DNA of 64,000 nt from Galerina marginata (GCA_023014335.1 JAECYW010000023.1:930001-994000); one strand, 5' to 3'. Positions 45,789-58,506 are shown, numbered from the stretch's first letter. Translations and numbers: made by a program. The notes: generated by a model not told the origin, from the sequence alone.

Positions 45789-47955
45789 ATGCCAGGCCAT
45801 CCTAGTGGCAAGCGGAAGGCAAAGAATGAACGACCTTCAGAGGAAGAAACGACGCAGTGCGGACCGGAATCGAAGAAATGGAAGCAATACTCCCCTCCAA
45901 TATCTTCTTGTGTTGGACAGGCGAGTGTGAGTGGTAAGGCGAGTGGGAAGGATAAAACAGTGGCCAGTACTTCTACAGAATTGCCACCACCTACTCTGGG
46001 AAACATCCGAATTGTGGCAGCACAGGCAGGTTTACTCACTATTGGGGCAAGCCGTTTGCTGATCATACATTATTCTTTTTACTAGCCTGCAAACCGCGGC
46101 ACATCTGAACGTCACGAAATGCTCGTAGAGGCTGGGCCCTTCTTTGGAGATGCACAAGTCGCAAAATATCTCTTGAAGTTGGTTCGTACTACCTCTATAT
46201 CCCTATCCCGTATATTACTTATCTTCTTGCAGTTATTCCAGCGTAAAGCGTCAGACCGGCGGTTCATCCAGCAGTCTCTCAGTGTCACGACACCGATTGA
46301 ACGCGTCAACACACAGCAGGCGAAGTTAGGAGGCTACCGCATTGCCACTGGCATTACCTTGATGATGCTGGTCTCATTCTTCGGCCATATTTCCAACGTC
46401 CCGGGTGTCCTCGCGATAGATGAGGCCGAAGAAATAGCTCAAGTGCTTACAGAAAACGAGTTTGCCACCGTGTTGCGGAGTGTCTCCCAATGTGCTCAGG
46501 TTAGATTCCCTAAAATGATTTGCAGTCCAATTTCAGCTCACCCATTTCGTTTAGGCCTCGGCGCGTTCTAAAGTACAGCAAAATCTTCCGAGTGGTACTC
46601 CTGCTGGCAACTTCCAAGGCCAAGGCGGAGTGCATACCTACCCACCAGCTCTGCAGGTACCTCCGCCAACAACATCGATGTCTCGTTCGAATCTCCCTCC
46701 TCACTCAAACGGTGTCGATCTTACGAAACCCTCAATGACTCTATCGAATGTTCCCCGCCACTCCAATATAGGCGTCCTACAGCGAGTGCCGTCCTCCGCG
46801 CCTTCCGTTCATTCCCTAGATGGCACTGGGACTCCCGTCATGCCCAACCCATATGCTATGCACGTTGCAGCCAACAATCCTTTCCGACCGCAAATGCCTC
46901 TTCCATGCCGCACCATTCACCCACAGCCGACATCAGTTCCACCTCCCAATCCTCTTCCGCAATTTGTTGCTCGATACCTGCATCAGCGTAGCCCTTGTAC
47001 GACGGGGGGACTCCCACAACCTCCATGTCTCCCACAGTCCAGGGCAATGCAAACTACGCGGTTTATGCCTAGTGCAGGAGAACAATCGATCGTCCAGGGT
47101 ACTTCCAGTGTATCAAATAGCATGCCATTTGGATCCGCAATGATCTCGTCCCCGTTGAACGCGCCAGCCACATCGGCATTGCCTTTTGTCAATCCTTTCC
47201 AGATGCTTCCTGAGCAGGCAGACAAGCGGCCCAAGGCGGAAGGCCCTGGGAACCCTGTGGCGACAGCCTTCCTATGGAACCAACCACCTAGTTCTTATCA
47301 CAACAGCTTTGCTGGCCATCCAGGACAACCCCTTACGATCCCCGAAGTATCTCAGGCTCAATTTGCTGAACACCAATCACAAGTTGCGGTACCGCTCAGC
47401 AGCGAGCCTGCTGGAGCTTCCCATCGAGATGCTTCGGTGGGAGACTGGCAAAATTCACAGCTGCCCCAAAACTACTCCTCAGATCACCCACATAGTTTTA
47501 CTGTAGGTCAGCCATGTGCAACTTCAAACGATACTCTTGTTGCGTCTCCGGAGCAGCCTCTCCAACAGTTTCCTCCAGCGACGGAGGTTAAGCTTGATTG
47601 CAAGATTGGAGAGCCAAGTAACCCTCAGCAGTTGCACGACGTCGCTTTTCAACAAGACGCTCAGTCCATAACAGAGGGAAACGATGAAGCGCGAACTTCT
47701 TATACTCAAGCAAATGCTACCAACGCGATGGGCGATACCCCTTCGGCGGAGAGTGTTCAAGACACTGAGTCGGAAGCGGAGGAATTGTTATCTTGGGATT
47801 CCCTGGCAAATCTGTTCGGTGCTTCAGGACCATCGACTTCAGAGGGTCCCTCTCATGTTGATTCTCTAAAAGAGCAACTGGATTGGGAACAGCTCTTCAA
47901 TTTACCTGATTTCAAGCCAGAGGCATTGAATTCTGTATTTTCCAATTTGCATTGA
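45789..47955 (+). CDS. Large low-complexity protein, function unknown
   Basis: Four exons. The ATG at 45789 starts MPGHPSGKRKAKNERPSEEE, a basic nuclear-signal-like head. A compact part follows: MLVEAGPFFGDAQVAKYLLK, KASDRRFIQQSLSVTTPIER, then KLGGYRIATGITLMMLVSFF and AIDEAEEIAQVLTENEFATV, which may be a helical domain. From 46560 to the stop at 47955 the protein is Pro/Ser/Gln-rich and disordered, ending with acidic repeats LSWDSLANLFGA and LDWEQLFNLPDF that resemble transcription activation motifs. Intron 46026..46085 fits the frame only with a GC donor. Possibly a transcriptional regulator; that is inference from composition. Confidence 0.7.
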
Positions 47956-48852
47956 AATGGACTTATGGGTTAATAGATTATTCTTTCATGTATATACCAT
48001 TTTGTTTTTGATGTAGCATACCCCAATGATTAGTCTTTTTGAAATCTCAGTTGTTCCTCGAAAAAAAAAAGCGAACGTGAATCTGACTTCAATGATATTG
48101 TCAAGACTCACAAACCCGTTGCTATCGAAGCCGGTATCTTGAAATTGGCACCAGATCTGTCAACTTTCTCTGCTCTTTCTTCTTCTCCCACGTCTGCTTC
48201 AACACATTGCCGGAGACATCAATAAACTCCAGTAAATGTCGACACTGGTAGGCCGCTCGAATGTCCATTGACGACATATTCATATCCCAGCCTTGATACC
48301 ACAACCACGGAATCCCTCAGGTCATGCGGCTCCTCCAATACCAACTTCGACACAAACCATATGTTTGCATGAAACGATGAAGGCTACTTGAACAAAGAGA
48401 CTGGTTCAGGCCCCACTCGGATGAATGTATGACCTACCTGCGGGTTCGTAGACGTAGTGGGTTTGGGCATGATTTGGATGATAAACAACGCTGGGTGCCT
48501 ACGATGTGCGTATCTTTTCACTAATTTCACTACTAGTATGTCATGTCTTTGTTAATATTGCTTCCTTTAGCTTGGCCCGCGAGTGTGGACAAAGATTGCA
48601 TGCCTTGTTACGATTCTGCCTTTGCGTTACTACCATCTTGCGCATCCGGACGAGGACCGCCAAGACATCCATCAGGTCTGGAGTCGAAAGAACTACCTTT
48701 GTCTTCTGCCAGTTAAGCGGTAGTGAAACGCATTGTTCAATGGCCCGACCTCGCTATGGCTGATCAGGACTTGGGATATGCCACAGGGTCCTCAGACCAT
48801 ATAAACCCCATCCTTCTGTATCAAGTGATAGCTTCTCCACATCATCCTCTGC
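47956..48852. other. Intergenic region of about 0.9 kb
   Basis: A minus-strand frame at 48122-48304 (ending KLTDLVPISRYRLR) could be part of a small or decayed gene, since the flanking sequence also reads QTHYVYEPA. A full set of exons could not be assembled, so it is not called. Confidence 0.4.
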
Positions 48853-50532
48853 ATGTATTGCGCAAAGTCGGACGTTGATTCCTCTAGTGGCACGTCGTTG
48901 TTTGCCTCCGACGCCGATCCGTCTAGCACTTGCCATTCCACCCCTCATCATGCGACATCACCAGAAGGCCTTCCACCAGAGCTCCGTCCCTCACAGCCAC
49001 CCGTCACACCTGATCGACTCACAGGACACAGAACCACCGAGGACGAGAACACGCCAACACAAGCGTCTGTTGCCGCCCGCCTGAATGGCTATGTTCGGTC
49101 TGGACAAAATAATAACGACCACACTCATGGCAGCCAGGATCCTTTCGACGATGATGCCACGAAATTCGTCCAAACTCCCTTCTTACAAACGCTACGAGAT
49201 GGAGTCGAAAGACGCAGAATACAAGCTTCATCGAGCAGACCCACACCCAAACCTTCTCCAGAGATGTTGAAGAATTTCGTGTTCATATTCCCTAGCTCAG
49301 AGCATGCCAACCATACCCGCGAGGTTTTCACAGAGCCGAAACATGGATTTCTGTTTTCCTCGCGACTGATCGGGAGTGCGGAAAGGCAGTTTTACGTCTT
49401 TCTTCCTTCGGTTGAACAGCCCTTGTGTTTTTATAGCAATAAACTGGCGGTACTATCCTATCTCTCAAGGTGGCTGGAAACTTGTGCCTCTGACAAGCCG
49501 TTGGCGCTGCGTATCAAATGTACCGATTCGTCAGAAGATGATTGTATAGAAGACATCCTCCAAATCCTCTTTGGCAGCTACCACGCCTATAAATGGCGCG
49601 ATATCGACCTGCAACCCAACGACCTCGTTTCTGAAAGGCTGCTGGGCCATCTCGTGCAAGCTACCAACCTTGTCTACGCCAGGCTGTATACAAGGAATTG
49701 CTCTACGACATCCTCCTTTGCGCTTTTTTCTCGACTCGAAAGCCTTCCAAACTTTCAAGAACTTGTGTATCATCACGATCCTGTCCACTTCTTTCTGTCC
49801 AAGGTCGTCTCCCAGCTGCCGATTTGGTCTCAGCTGATTCACATCGATATTGGAGCAAGGCTTGACGAAACAGAATGCGTGGTGTTTCTCGCGCAATGCA
49901 TCCAGGCGTCATCCATCACCTTGCGATGGCTCATGAACGCTGACGATACCGATACGCAGGCACATGCTAAGAGATCTGTGATCACTCTTCCGCGACTGCG
50001 CTTTTTTGACATTGTTACCTCGCACTATGACACAACCCTCGTTTTGCGTTATTTCACTTTCCCAGCTTTGGAGACGCTGGGTTTTGCGATGGAGTTTTCC
50101 GGCTGGAAGACCTCGAATCGGCTCGCGAAATTTCTTTTGCGTTCAAAGGCTCCTTTGAGCAAAATAAACATCTTCGATGCATTCCTCAGCCCGATGGGCA
50201 CCGCGAAGGTTCTTTTGGCTGTCGTGATTGGAACTGCAACGCCTTTGGACTCGGTCTATCAAAAATCCCCAGGTGTTAATGAACTGGACGAGGAACGGCA
50301 ACAACCCATAGAGAGAACCGTTGTCGAATGCCTTGGTATATTCACTTCACAGATCAAGAAAGGCGGAAACCTGGTCGAGGCTTGGAACCAGATTCTGGAA
50401 GGTCTCAAGGATACGGGAAACGATGAGTACCGTGCGCTGGTGGTGCCTCCGCTTGATGTCTTCGGCGGGTCATGGCGAGGTGGAAGCAGAAGGAAGAGGA
50501 TTGGCTGGGGAGATCGCCCTTTGTTTTTATAG
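48853..50532 (+). CDS. Hypothetical protein with LRR-like spacing
   Basis: A single uninterrupted 559-aa frame. The first 140 residues are polar and disordered (Ser/Thr/Pro-rich). The rest has regular hydrophobic spacing with leucine-rich segments such as LESLPNFQELVYHH, SQLPIWSQLIHIDIG and LPRLRFFDIV, a pattern common in agaric F-box-associated LRR proteins. No clear F-box motif is visible, so I do not call it an F-box protein. It ends with the basic GGSRRKRIGWGDRPLFL. Intronless, unlike its neighbours. Confidence 0.7.
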   Translation: MYCAKSDVDSSSGTSLFASDADPSSTCHSTPHHATSPEGLPPELRPSQPPVTPDRLTGHRTTEDENTPTQASVAARLNGYVRSGQNNNDHTHGSQDPFDDDATKFVQTPFLQTLRDGVERRRIQASSSRPTPKPSPEMLKNFVFIFPSSEHANHTREVFTEPKHGFLFSSRLIGSAERQFYVFLPSVEQPLCFYSNKLAVLSYLSRWLETCASDKPLALRIKCTDSSEDDCIEDILQILFGSYHAYKWRDIDLQPNDLVSERLLGHLVQATNLVYARLYTRNCSTTSSFALFSRLESLPNFQELVYHHDPVHFFLSKVVSQLPIWSQLIHIDIGARLDETECVVFLAQCIQASSITLRWLMNADDTDTQAHAKRSVITLPRLRFFDIVTSHYDTTLVLRYFTFPALETLGFAMEFSGWKTSNRLAKFLLRSKAPLSKINIFDAFLSPMGTAKVLLAVVIGTATPLDSVYQKSPGVNELDEERQQPIERTVVECLGIFTSQIKKGGNLVEAWNQILEGLKDTGNDEYRALVVPPLDVFGGSWRGGSRRKRIGWGDRPLFL

Positions 50533-51035
50533 TTAGCTATCAGGCTCCTCGTTGCCTGTGTCTAGGAGACCGTATGGCTGAAAACTAGACCCTCGGCTGG
50601 TAATCTTGTATTGGTAGCTTGGTTCAAAAGATATCAATTGTCACCGATAAATCCTCTCTTACGTGCTTGCCGTCAGGTTATAGTATCACGATGAGAACGG
50701 CCTGGCCGTCTTTCTTTGGGCAGCAGGTAGCGGAGGAGCGAATCTCAACCCTACTGGCCTGCAATTACTTCCCATGTCGAAACCAGCATGGTTCCCGTCA
50801 CCAACCAGCCATTGGCTCCCTGAAGTACTAGTCATAGGGCCTTCTAGCTCGATCATGTGTGCAGTAGTTTTCGTATAAAAAGAAAAAGACAAAGGCAGAC
50901 AGAACCAGCAAGAGATGACGGTAGAAGTCAAGGGTCATGTGTTCGCAATGGTAGATTGTTCAATTCGAATATTCTGTCAGAGTATTATTACAATGTAGAT
51001 ATACAAGTATGGGGTTATTCTAATTCATGTGTCTA
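50533..51035. other. Convergent intergenic stretch, no gene seen
   Basis: It separates two convergent genes and must hold both 3' UTRs. I see nothing else in it. Confidence 0.5.
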
Positions 51036-52819
51036 TCACTTCAGGCCCGTTAAATCATCTTTGAAATCTCCAAATTCCCACTTATAACAGTCCTACGACG
51101 CGAGATTAGTGACACCCTTCCGAACTGGAGACAGAAAGAGACATACTATACAACCCTCCTCAGTTATTGTCCTGGGGATGTTCTTCTTCCCCTCTCGTCT
51201 CTTCCGCTCTTTCTCCTCATCCTCTTCGTCTTTCTTGCCCTTTCCCTTTCTGCCCCATTTAGAGAGTTCTTCTCCATCTTCTACCTCTTCAGCATCCCCG
51301 TCGTCACCCCACCAAATATCGCCCTCTAACACCTTGGTCACTACCTCCCTAATAGGATGTTTCCGCACGTCAACGCCCCATCCCAGCTTGTTCACAGTGT
51401 CAAACACGATGCTCTGCCCGAGATGACACCGCGTCTCCAGTGCGAACCCTGCTTGCGCGCAAGGCGAGCCGAAGCCGGTGCATACCCCTTGAGGGATGGG
51501 GTCGGCGTTGTGGTATACGTGCGTCGTCGCTATTCTGGGGCGCTGGGGCGGGGGGTAGGGTGACGGTAGTGTAGGGATAGGAATGGGAGGCTCAGAGGGC
51601 TTCGAGGGACGTGCTGGGAAGGGGAAATTGAAGTGCGGTAGGTGGAATCCATAGCGAGGCAGATAAAACTTGGAACTAGGATGGACAGGAACAGGTAAGG
51701 GAGGGGAAGAGATGGGAGGGGGTAATGGAAGGTGGAGACGGGACGCTGCGAGGCGCTCGCCGGGGGCTTCGAATGCAACTGCCGGGAGACCGTATGTAGC
51801 ACCTAGCAGACTTGCGAGTGCCCCTCCTAGGGAATGGCCGACTAGCCAAACGTTAGAGCCTGGATAGATCTTTAGAAGGTCGTCTATCAGTTTCTGCATG
51901 AAATAATCAGGTCAGATCAAAATTGACGGAGAAAAGCTGTAGTACCCACGACGCCGACAGAATAGAATAGGCTGTCTTGTATGAGAGCATCGGTAAGGCA
52001 CTGGTTGTCGCACCTATAGTTGCCCGAATAGCAGTCGCAGACGGTCCTGAACACCCAAGAAAAATCGACTCGTGCACAACAGCACGAAAATAATCTGCAT
52101 TATAAGATCTTAGAATCAGCATTTGCACAATGGCCCAGATTTCTTAGCAAACAAATCATACAGATTGTCATTAAATTTATCTAGTTTCGAAGTTGGACCT
52201 GAGAGCGTTGTTCCCTTGATTGAGAGCACGATGGTCGAGTTCGTGGAGGACTTGAATACATGCCCTCTAAAACCTTCTCCATCTTCCCAACCGAATGGAA
52301 AACTCTGCGCAACGAGAGAGACGAAAGCAAGGTAAGTGATTGGTGGTCATAAGCGGAGTAACTCTGGATACGCACTGTATTCCATGACTGGTCAACGTCG
52401 TACCAGTTCTTCTGGCCTGGCAAGGCATACGCATTGCCTGACATGCGGGCCAATTGCGCGAGGGTATGTAGATCCTCCACGTCAGGCCCTTCCACCTCTA
52501 TTAGATCCCAAAGAACTTGATCCAGTTCGCTTTCAGCATGCTGCAAAGAGCGCAGACGGGTTCGATGCAGGACGTCCAGTGAACGTGGACGATAAACAGA
52601 TGTTGGCCGAGTCTTCATATTAGCTGAGGTAGACCCCAGTGGGTAAGTAGACGAGGGTGAAAATCGGATATTGCTCAGTTCCTCTGGGTCTTTAGCTGCC
52701 AATGCCACCTGAGGGTCTAGTTGAAGGTGAGAAGTGAATGAAAGCTCGCGCTCAGGTTGTAAGCCACAAGTTGAGGGTAGAAATATAAAGACCGTTAGCA
52801 AAAGCGACTTTGGAAGCAT
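51036..52819 (-). CDS. ATG15: Autophagic lipase ATG15
   Basis: ATG15 is a vacuolar phospholipase that breaks down autophagic bodies and multivesicular-body membranes. The ATG at 52819 starts an N-terminal signal anchor (MLPKSLLLTVFIFLPSTCGL). The lumenal part includes LARMSGNAYALPGQKNWYDV, then FGWEDGEGFRGHVF, the lipase nucleophile elbow VGHSLGGALASLLGATYGLP and VYHNADPIPQGVCTGFGSPC (the Asp/His region), and TRCHLGQSIVFDTVNKLGW. A last intron (51146..51093) joins EEGCI to DCYKWEFGDFKDDL, the conserved ATG15 tail; the stop is at 51036. Without this splice the frame would end at 51093. It is divergent from the EF-hand/ZZ gene with 259 bp between. Confidence 0.92.
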
Positions 52820-53078
52820 CGTAAAGGCGTGAACATGAGATCAAGAGCTAGATGCAGATATAGTACTGCAAGGCGCAGCACTGAGCACGACGAATCCGGG
52901 AGTCGGGCCGATTCCTTGATGTCCGGAATTTCGGAAAGTTGGGGTGAATGTTCACACTCATCGCGCTGAATACGAGGAGACTTTCGTGAAGAATAGATCT
53001 CAAGTCTAAACCTGCTTCCTAAAATGCCCATGGATCATATTTGAAGCCAATTGTCGTCCGCGTCAAGCCTCGACTGAG

Positions 53079-56000
53079 ATGTCCAGCTTTCACGACAACC
53101 CTGTATCGAACTCGCCCACCTTGGAGAAGCGTCAAGAGCAGGTTTGGCAAGATTTAAACCGGTTCTACGCTACAAACGAACATGCCATCGAAAATGCCGG
53201 AAATTTGGGTGCCGATTATTCAGAATTGACGATCGCAATCAATACCTTCACGGAAACTGTCAATGTCGTCCTCGATGGACTTGTCGCTCTTGGAAACGTT
53301 CATCCTGTCCTCGGTGGTAAGCATTTTTCTATCGGATTTTTGGTGCATCTGTCATAACCCCAACTTTCTCTCTATGTAGTTGCTATCTTTGCATTTCACT
53401 CTGTCATAAGCTTGGATCTCACTAGGCGAGATAATAACAAGAAAGTGATTGCCGTCAAATTGCAAATGCAAAATATGATGTGCACTATGTTCCAGTACGT
53501 ATAATAGCCGCGTTCAAAGTCATTTCATGTCCTGAAGGTACTTACCTCCCACAGGCTCCGAGAAATTAAACATCTTCACGTTAAAGAAGCAGAAAGAGAC
53601 CACCAAGCGTCACAACTTCAGCGACTCATCAAAGGTATCGCAGACGACATTATAGCATGTGGAAGTGACCTTAATTACTACATGGACCGGAAATTTGTCT
53701 GTGAGTAACACCTCCAGATATAAAACAATATCCTGACTTGGCAGAAACTAGCCAAACTGATCAACGCAAAAGTATACGAGCGGAGGTTTGCAGATCATAT
53801 CGACACCTTTACTCAACGACGATCCCAGCTTCAAAGCATGATTACGGCTTACACCGCTGCCGGAGTTGACGCCGCTAACATGGCCATAGCTCATGTGGGA
53901 AGCAAAGTTGCTGTCGTAGATGCCAAACTCGATGCTATAGCCCAGGCTATCTTCCGGAAGCTAGACACGCCACGCGAACACGAGGTTCTCACCTTCCTGG
54001 ATAAAAATGGAGGAGCCCAAAAATGCATCAACAAAGACGAACTCTTGCTAATTTTGCTATCAAAGGCGGGCGAGACTTTACAAGACAAAAACAGTCCTGT
54101 TTTAATAGGAGAAGAGATGATGCAACTTCGACGAACACTAGGTATGGAGCTCGCCGGGAATTTGGAGGAGACTTTGGCCAAAAATCAAACACGATTCGAA
54201 AAGCTACTCACCGTCCAGAACACCAACTTGGAACGTATGTCTGATCAGATAGAGGAACAAGGGCAGAAGATGCAAGACCATCGCATGAAACTTGAGAAGA
54301 TTGTCAAGACGTCTTTGCTAATACTGGAGGAGGGGAAAATCATCAAGAAAGCGGTGGTCCCATTTGCCCCGGTGAAGCTTAAAGACGCAGTAATACTTCC
54401 CCATTCCGCCGGTTTGCTATCACGCTCTTATGGTGTTTGTTTGCATCTAGGAACTGCAGCAAATTTGGGATCGAATGGTGGGCTTTGTCAGTCTTTCAGC
54501 GATCGAAGGATTTGTGACTCCCAACCCTTAGTGTTTGAAGAGAAGCGTCAAGGCCAAAACTTTCGTGTTGACTTTTCGGGATCACCTCATCATCGATCGA
54601 TCTCTGCCACCTACACCACGTCCAGCAACATCGTCTACTCTACATCCCGAAACATCCTCTCTATTGTTATCTTCCGCCTTTTTAGCGCAAGCGCAAACGA
54701 ATCCGGAAGATGATAGAGACCTTTGGGCCCTCAAATATATCGACGCTGCGCACGTCCGCCCTATTGTCGAAGCGATGGACGAAGACGGGTCCGGTTTTAT
54801 TAGCGTCCAGGAAGCCAACAAATTTGCTTTAGCCAGACCAGCTGGGTGGAGGCAAGTTTCTATGGAATCCCCAAGTTGCGAAGTCTAAAACCTGGCATTC
54901 CAGTTTGCTTCAATGGATTGCATATTGGGCAGCAGGTAGCTACGCCGCGGTCTCGAGCAGTTAATTTAGGCTGACACCTTCCCCCAGGATGGCACATCAA
55001 TCTCACGGATTATCGAGGCAAAATCTATGCGATTTTACTCCAAATTTATGAGGCTCTCGACTTTGGACACCCCGCGAACAGGGCGCACCTTAATTCTTAT
55101 TTTAACCATGATGCAATCAGACGCGTCGAGAGTCTGCTTAGGTCAATCCGGCCACTGTCAGAACATGCCCCAATTGATTCCAGATTAACGGAAATTGCGA
55201 AGTTCATTGCATCTGTAGAAGAAGACCGACTCTTGCCGAATTTGAAAGAGCTATCTTTCACGATCAAATCAGCTGCTGATGTCACTCTGATCGCTGGTTC
55301 GGGAAGGGTCGAAACAGTGAGTCCTGCGCGCTCGTTGCATTGCGCACTTACTTACAATACATTGTCAGTGGATACTCCCGCTGCTGTATCTTTTGCTGAA
55401 TCGCCATTTAGAAATCGTCAAGCTAGCCCAGAAAGTTGTACTAGGCGCATACGAATTGGCCACCCATTCAAGATCTATAATGTCACTTTTTGAAGTGTTT
55501 GATGAACGTATGGCTCATCTTGAAGGTACCTTCCTAACTTATTTCCGCAATGCTGCCTGCCTCTCACCAATTTCTTTGTTAAGTAATATTCCGTCAAATA
55601 TACACCAGTGCCGAGTCTCAATTCGTCAACCATGCATATGGGATGGTCGGTAATTTCGAATGCCTTCCTCTCTATATTTCTAACCGCCATTTCAGTTTCT
55701 TTCATCGTTCCGAGGAAACCATTCTTCATCTGAGAATATCTTACTTTCGTTCAAAGATACAAAAACTCAATCCAAATTTTATTCTATACCTGAGCAAGAG
55801 GGGAATCTTGATTTATCCATTCTCACTCAACCGCTAGGGGAATCTCTCCAATTCGAGGAACTCCCTCCGCTACAAGAGTATATTTCACATGCAGTCGAAG
55901 GCGTGTGGGTTGGTGTATGCAGTGAACCAGCGGAAGAAAAACTGGCCTATCAAGGTTCTTTCCAACTTAAGATCGGCCCAATAACGGACAAGAAGATATC

Positions 56001-57720
56001 AGGAAACGGGGAAAATTGGTTTCAGGACATTACATTCGAAGGTCAAGTTGACTTGCTGGACCCGGATTCGTCCACAGGACATGTCGAAGTATCTTTGAGG
56101 ATCATGTGGCCCGATAGCGACTGGCTCGATGACATATGGTGCGTTGGTCAGTACGACCCGGAAACAGATTCTATTAAGGGTCGATGGGTTGTTGGCCAAA
56201 AATCGGCCGTATTCCCGCCTGCGAGAATGGACTTCGAGGGTGATGCAAACAATCCTCCTGGACAATTCTTCATGACCAAAGGCAACTCGGATATCTTTCG
56301 CTTTCGGCACCTGCTGAACGATCCTACTCCAAGTTCTACCATGTTAAATCTCCCACGAAGGCGGTGGGCGTTTGCCATCGAAACTGTGCTCTTTCAAACT
56401 CAACGCCGGTTAGGGTCCTCCGCCTTTTGGCACAGGCGAATCGAGGAGCGGAGAAGGTGGATAGAGTTATCTTGCAGGAACTTCTTGGATATCCGACAAA
56501 GTGTCACCAAGCCGTACCTTTCAAGTGAAGGAAGAGCAGAGCTATTTCGTTTGAGAGAATTCCTACACCCATCAATAGGCAAGCTGTTTGACGACATTGC
56601 GTTTTATCTTTTTGACAGAGCCGTCTACTATCTGTGCGTCCAGTTGATGTTTATATATCTTGTGTCTTGGTTAATCTCTCTTTGTCAACAGGGGAAGATT
56701 TGTCTGCGATGTCTGCGACCGAGATATTGTCTTCACTCGATATCTATGCATTACATGCATGGAGGAAGATTTGAGCGATCAAATCGACATGTGCGCTGAA
56801 TGCATCGATTCGCGCGTATTTATCAGGGAAACCAAGTTTGTACACCATTTTTCTCACTCCCTTATTCGATCCTCTCGCTGTATCCATTACTGTGAGCTGG
56901 CCACCATGATCCCCCATGCAAGGTTGCGCTCTGAGAGGATCAAGGCATCGTTTAAGGCCTCTGCGGCGAGGAAACAACTGTCACAAGGCCACGAAGTTAA
57001 AACAACCAAGAACGCTGGCATCAGTAAAGCATGGAGGGATTCGGATAACGCAGTCAGGAGCCGCCCCACCATGTTGCCCTTGATATGCGCTTGCTGCCGC
57101 AAAGAACTGACTCTCCCATGCTGGGCTTGTGTGACTTGTGGTATATACGCCTCTGTGATTGCCCGGTGATTCTTTCACTGACGTCGACTATAGTCCTAGA
57201 TACGCTCATCTGCCTAGACTGCGAGCACAGAGGGGAACCGGTTCCGAAACCCGAAGGGGTGTCTTCTGTTCATACCCGTTACCACCCTCTTTTGCGAATT
57301 AATCACAGCGAGGAAATCAAAGAAAGCGAACTCAAACCGACTCGTCTAGAAGCGCAGCTATTGGAAATGGAAGCCAGAACAAGCATTGGCTTTGATGAAG
57401 GGCTGCTAGGGCTCGAACAGAAGATGAATCTTCAGCTGGAGGAGATGAGAGCCGCGGTGGATGAGGTTGGGAAAAAGATCAGACAACCGGTCCAGGGAAC
57501 GACGTCGACTATTAACCAAACTATTGCTCATAACCCATTGGCCCCTGACGAAATCAAAGAAGGAACAGCAGAACGGGAGAGAAAGGCAGAACCTTCGCAG
57601 GACGACAGGATCAGTGCTCTCGAGACCAAACTGCATCAGCGACTTGACAGGCTGGAGTCCCGGTTCGAGCTTCTCGTGTCCTTGGTACAGGAAATTGTCT
57701 CGACCACCCGTTCAACTTAG
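53079..57720 (+). CDS. EF-hand and ZZ-type zinc-finger protein, large multi-exon
   Basis: A long spliced gene, over 1100 aa. The N-terminal part includes ALGNVHPVLG, VAIFAFHSVISLDLTRRDNN and KVIAVKLQMQNMMCTMFQLR, which resembles the fungal STAND N-terminal 'Goodbye'-type domain (from memory). A long helical/coiled region follows, then an EF-hand loop DEDGSGFISVQEAN (near 54777) with all calcium-ligand positions filled. After a helical middle come VEGVWVGVCSEPAEE and a beta-rich block. A ZZ-like finger follows (VCDVCDRDI, YLCITCMEED, MCAEC; near 56700-56810) and a second zinc cluster (ICACCRKELTLPCWACVTC). A coiled-coil (MNLQLEEMRAAVDEVGK) ends at 57720. Introns at 54476-54530 repair an apparent stop. 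Function unknown. Confidence 0.82.
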
Positions 57721-57998
57721 TCTGCTCAACTTGAGCACGGCTAGGTTCTGGAGATGTTAGCAAGTAAATATACCTTCGCGAATGACATGACCGTTGGAGA
57801 TTGATCCTCAATTCTTACAAGAGACCATGCCAATCGCCTGAATTCTTGAACAGTGTAGTCAGTGTTACATATGAAGGAAACTTTAAGGAGCTCCGGTCTT
57901 CATGATAAATCTAAAACGTCCTTGGTTTACCAATTCTAAACCATCTCGCGTGGACTCTACTTGAAATTCTAAATGTAATTGTATCTTGCGTGCAACAC

Positions 57999-58506
57999 TC
58001 AGTCGTCGTCTTTGAGGCCGTAGTCTTCATGGATCTGACGGATCGTGGTCTCTTTGAGTGCCGCGAGCTGATGAAGGCTGAGCCTAGTCATATAAAAAGA
58101 AAATTTGGCGAGAAACGCACTCTTCCAATCAAAATCTATTTAGAGGGTTGTGAAAATGCCGAGAGTAGCAGCTCGTTCGAATCAACGTAAAAAAATCAGA
58201 GACAGAGCTAACCTGTGTCGCGTCTTTCGCCTCGTTATATTTATGCAGCAAGGTGATATGCCTCTTTACGATTTTCTCTGCGTCGACACCATCGCTGACA
58301 GTCAACTCAGTGAGAACACAGCGCATATACGAGGTTTTGACCAGAAAAAAAATACCCCAATTGTTCCTGTAGCTTATCAATTTCGAGCTCTAGAGCATTT
58401 TTGCGTGCTTCCTGGTTCTGTAGGAATCACATCGGCGAGCAGTGATCAGGCTTGTAGACCGGCGTTGCGGCAGGTCGCCTACCTTTGCCGAAATGGAGGC
58501 GTGCAT
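57999..58506 (-). CDS. SWI5: Swi5 homologue, recombination mediator
   Basis: Swi5, with Sfr1, helps Rad51 and Dmc1 form filaments in recombinational repair. The ATG at 58506 (MHASISAK) is spliced to NQEARKNALELEIDKLQEQL, a coiled-coil. The next exon has DAEKIVKRHITLLHKYNEAK, the conserved core of the family. The C-terminus LSLHQLAALKETTIRQIHED, YGLKDDD matches the typical Swi5 end. The exon boundary between KDATQ and LSLHQ was not resolved; a small exon reading ILIGR may lie between. Three or four introns in a gene of only 0.5 kb. A retroposed sequence lies about 140 bp upstream of the start. Confidence 0.85.

Noticed and set aside
48122..48304. Minus-strand frame ending RYRLR as a gene
   Set aside because: Upstream pieces look gene-like but stops and frame changes could not be resolved into exons.
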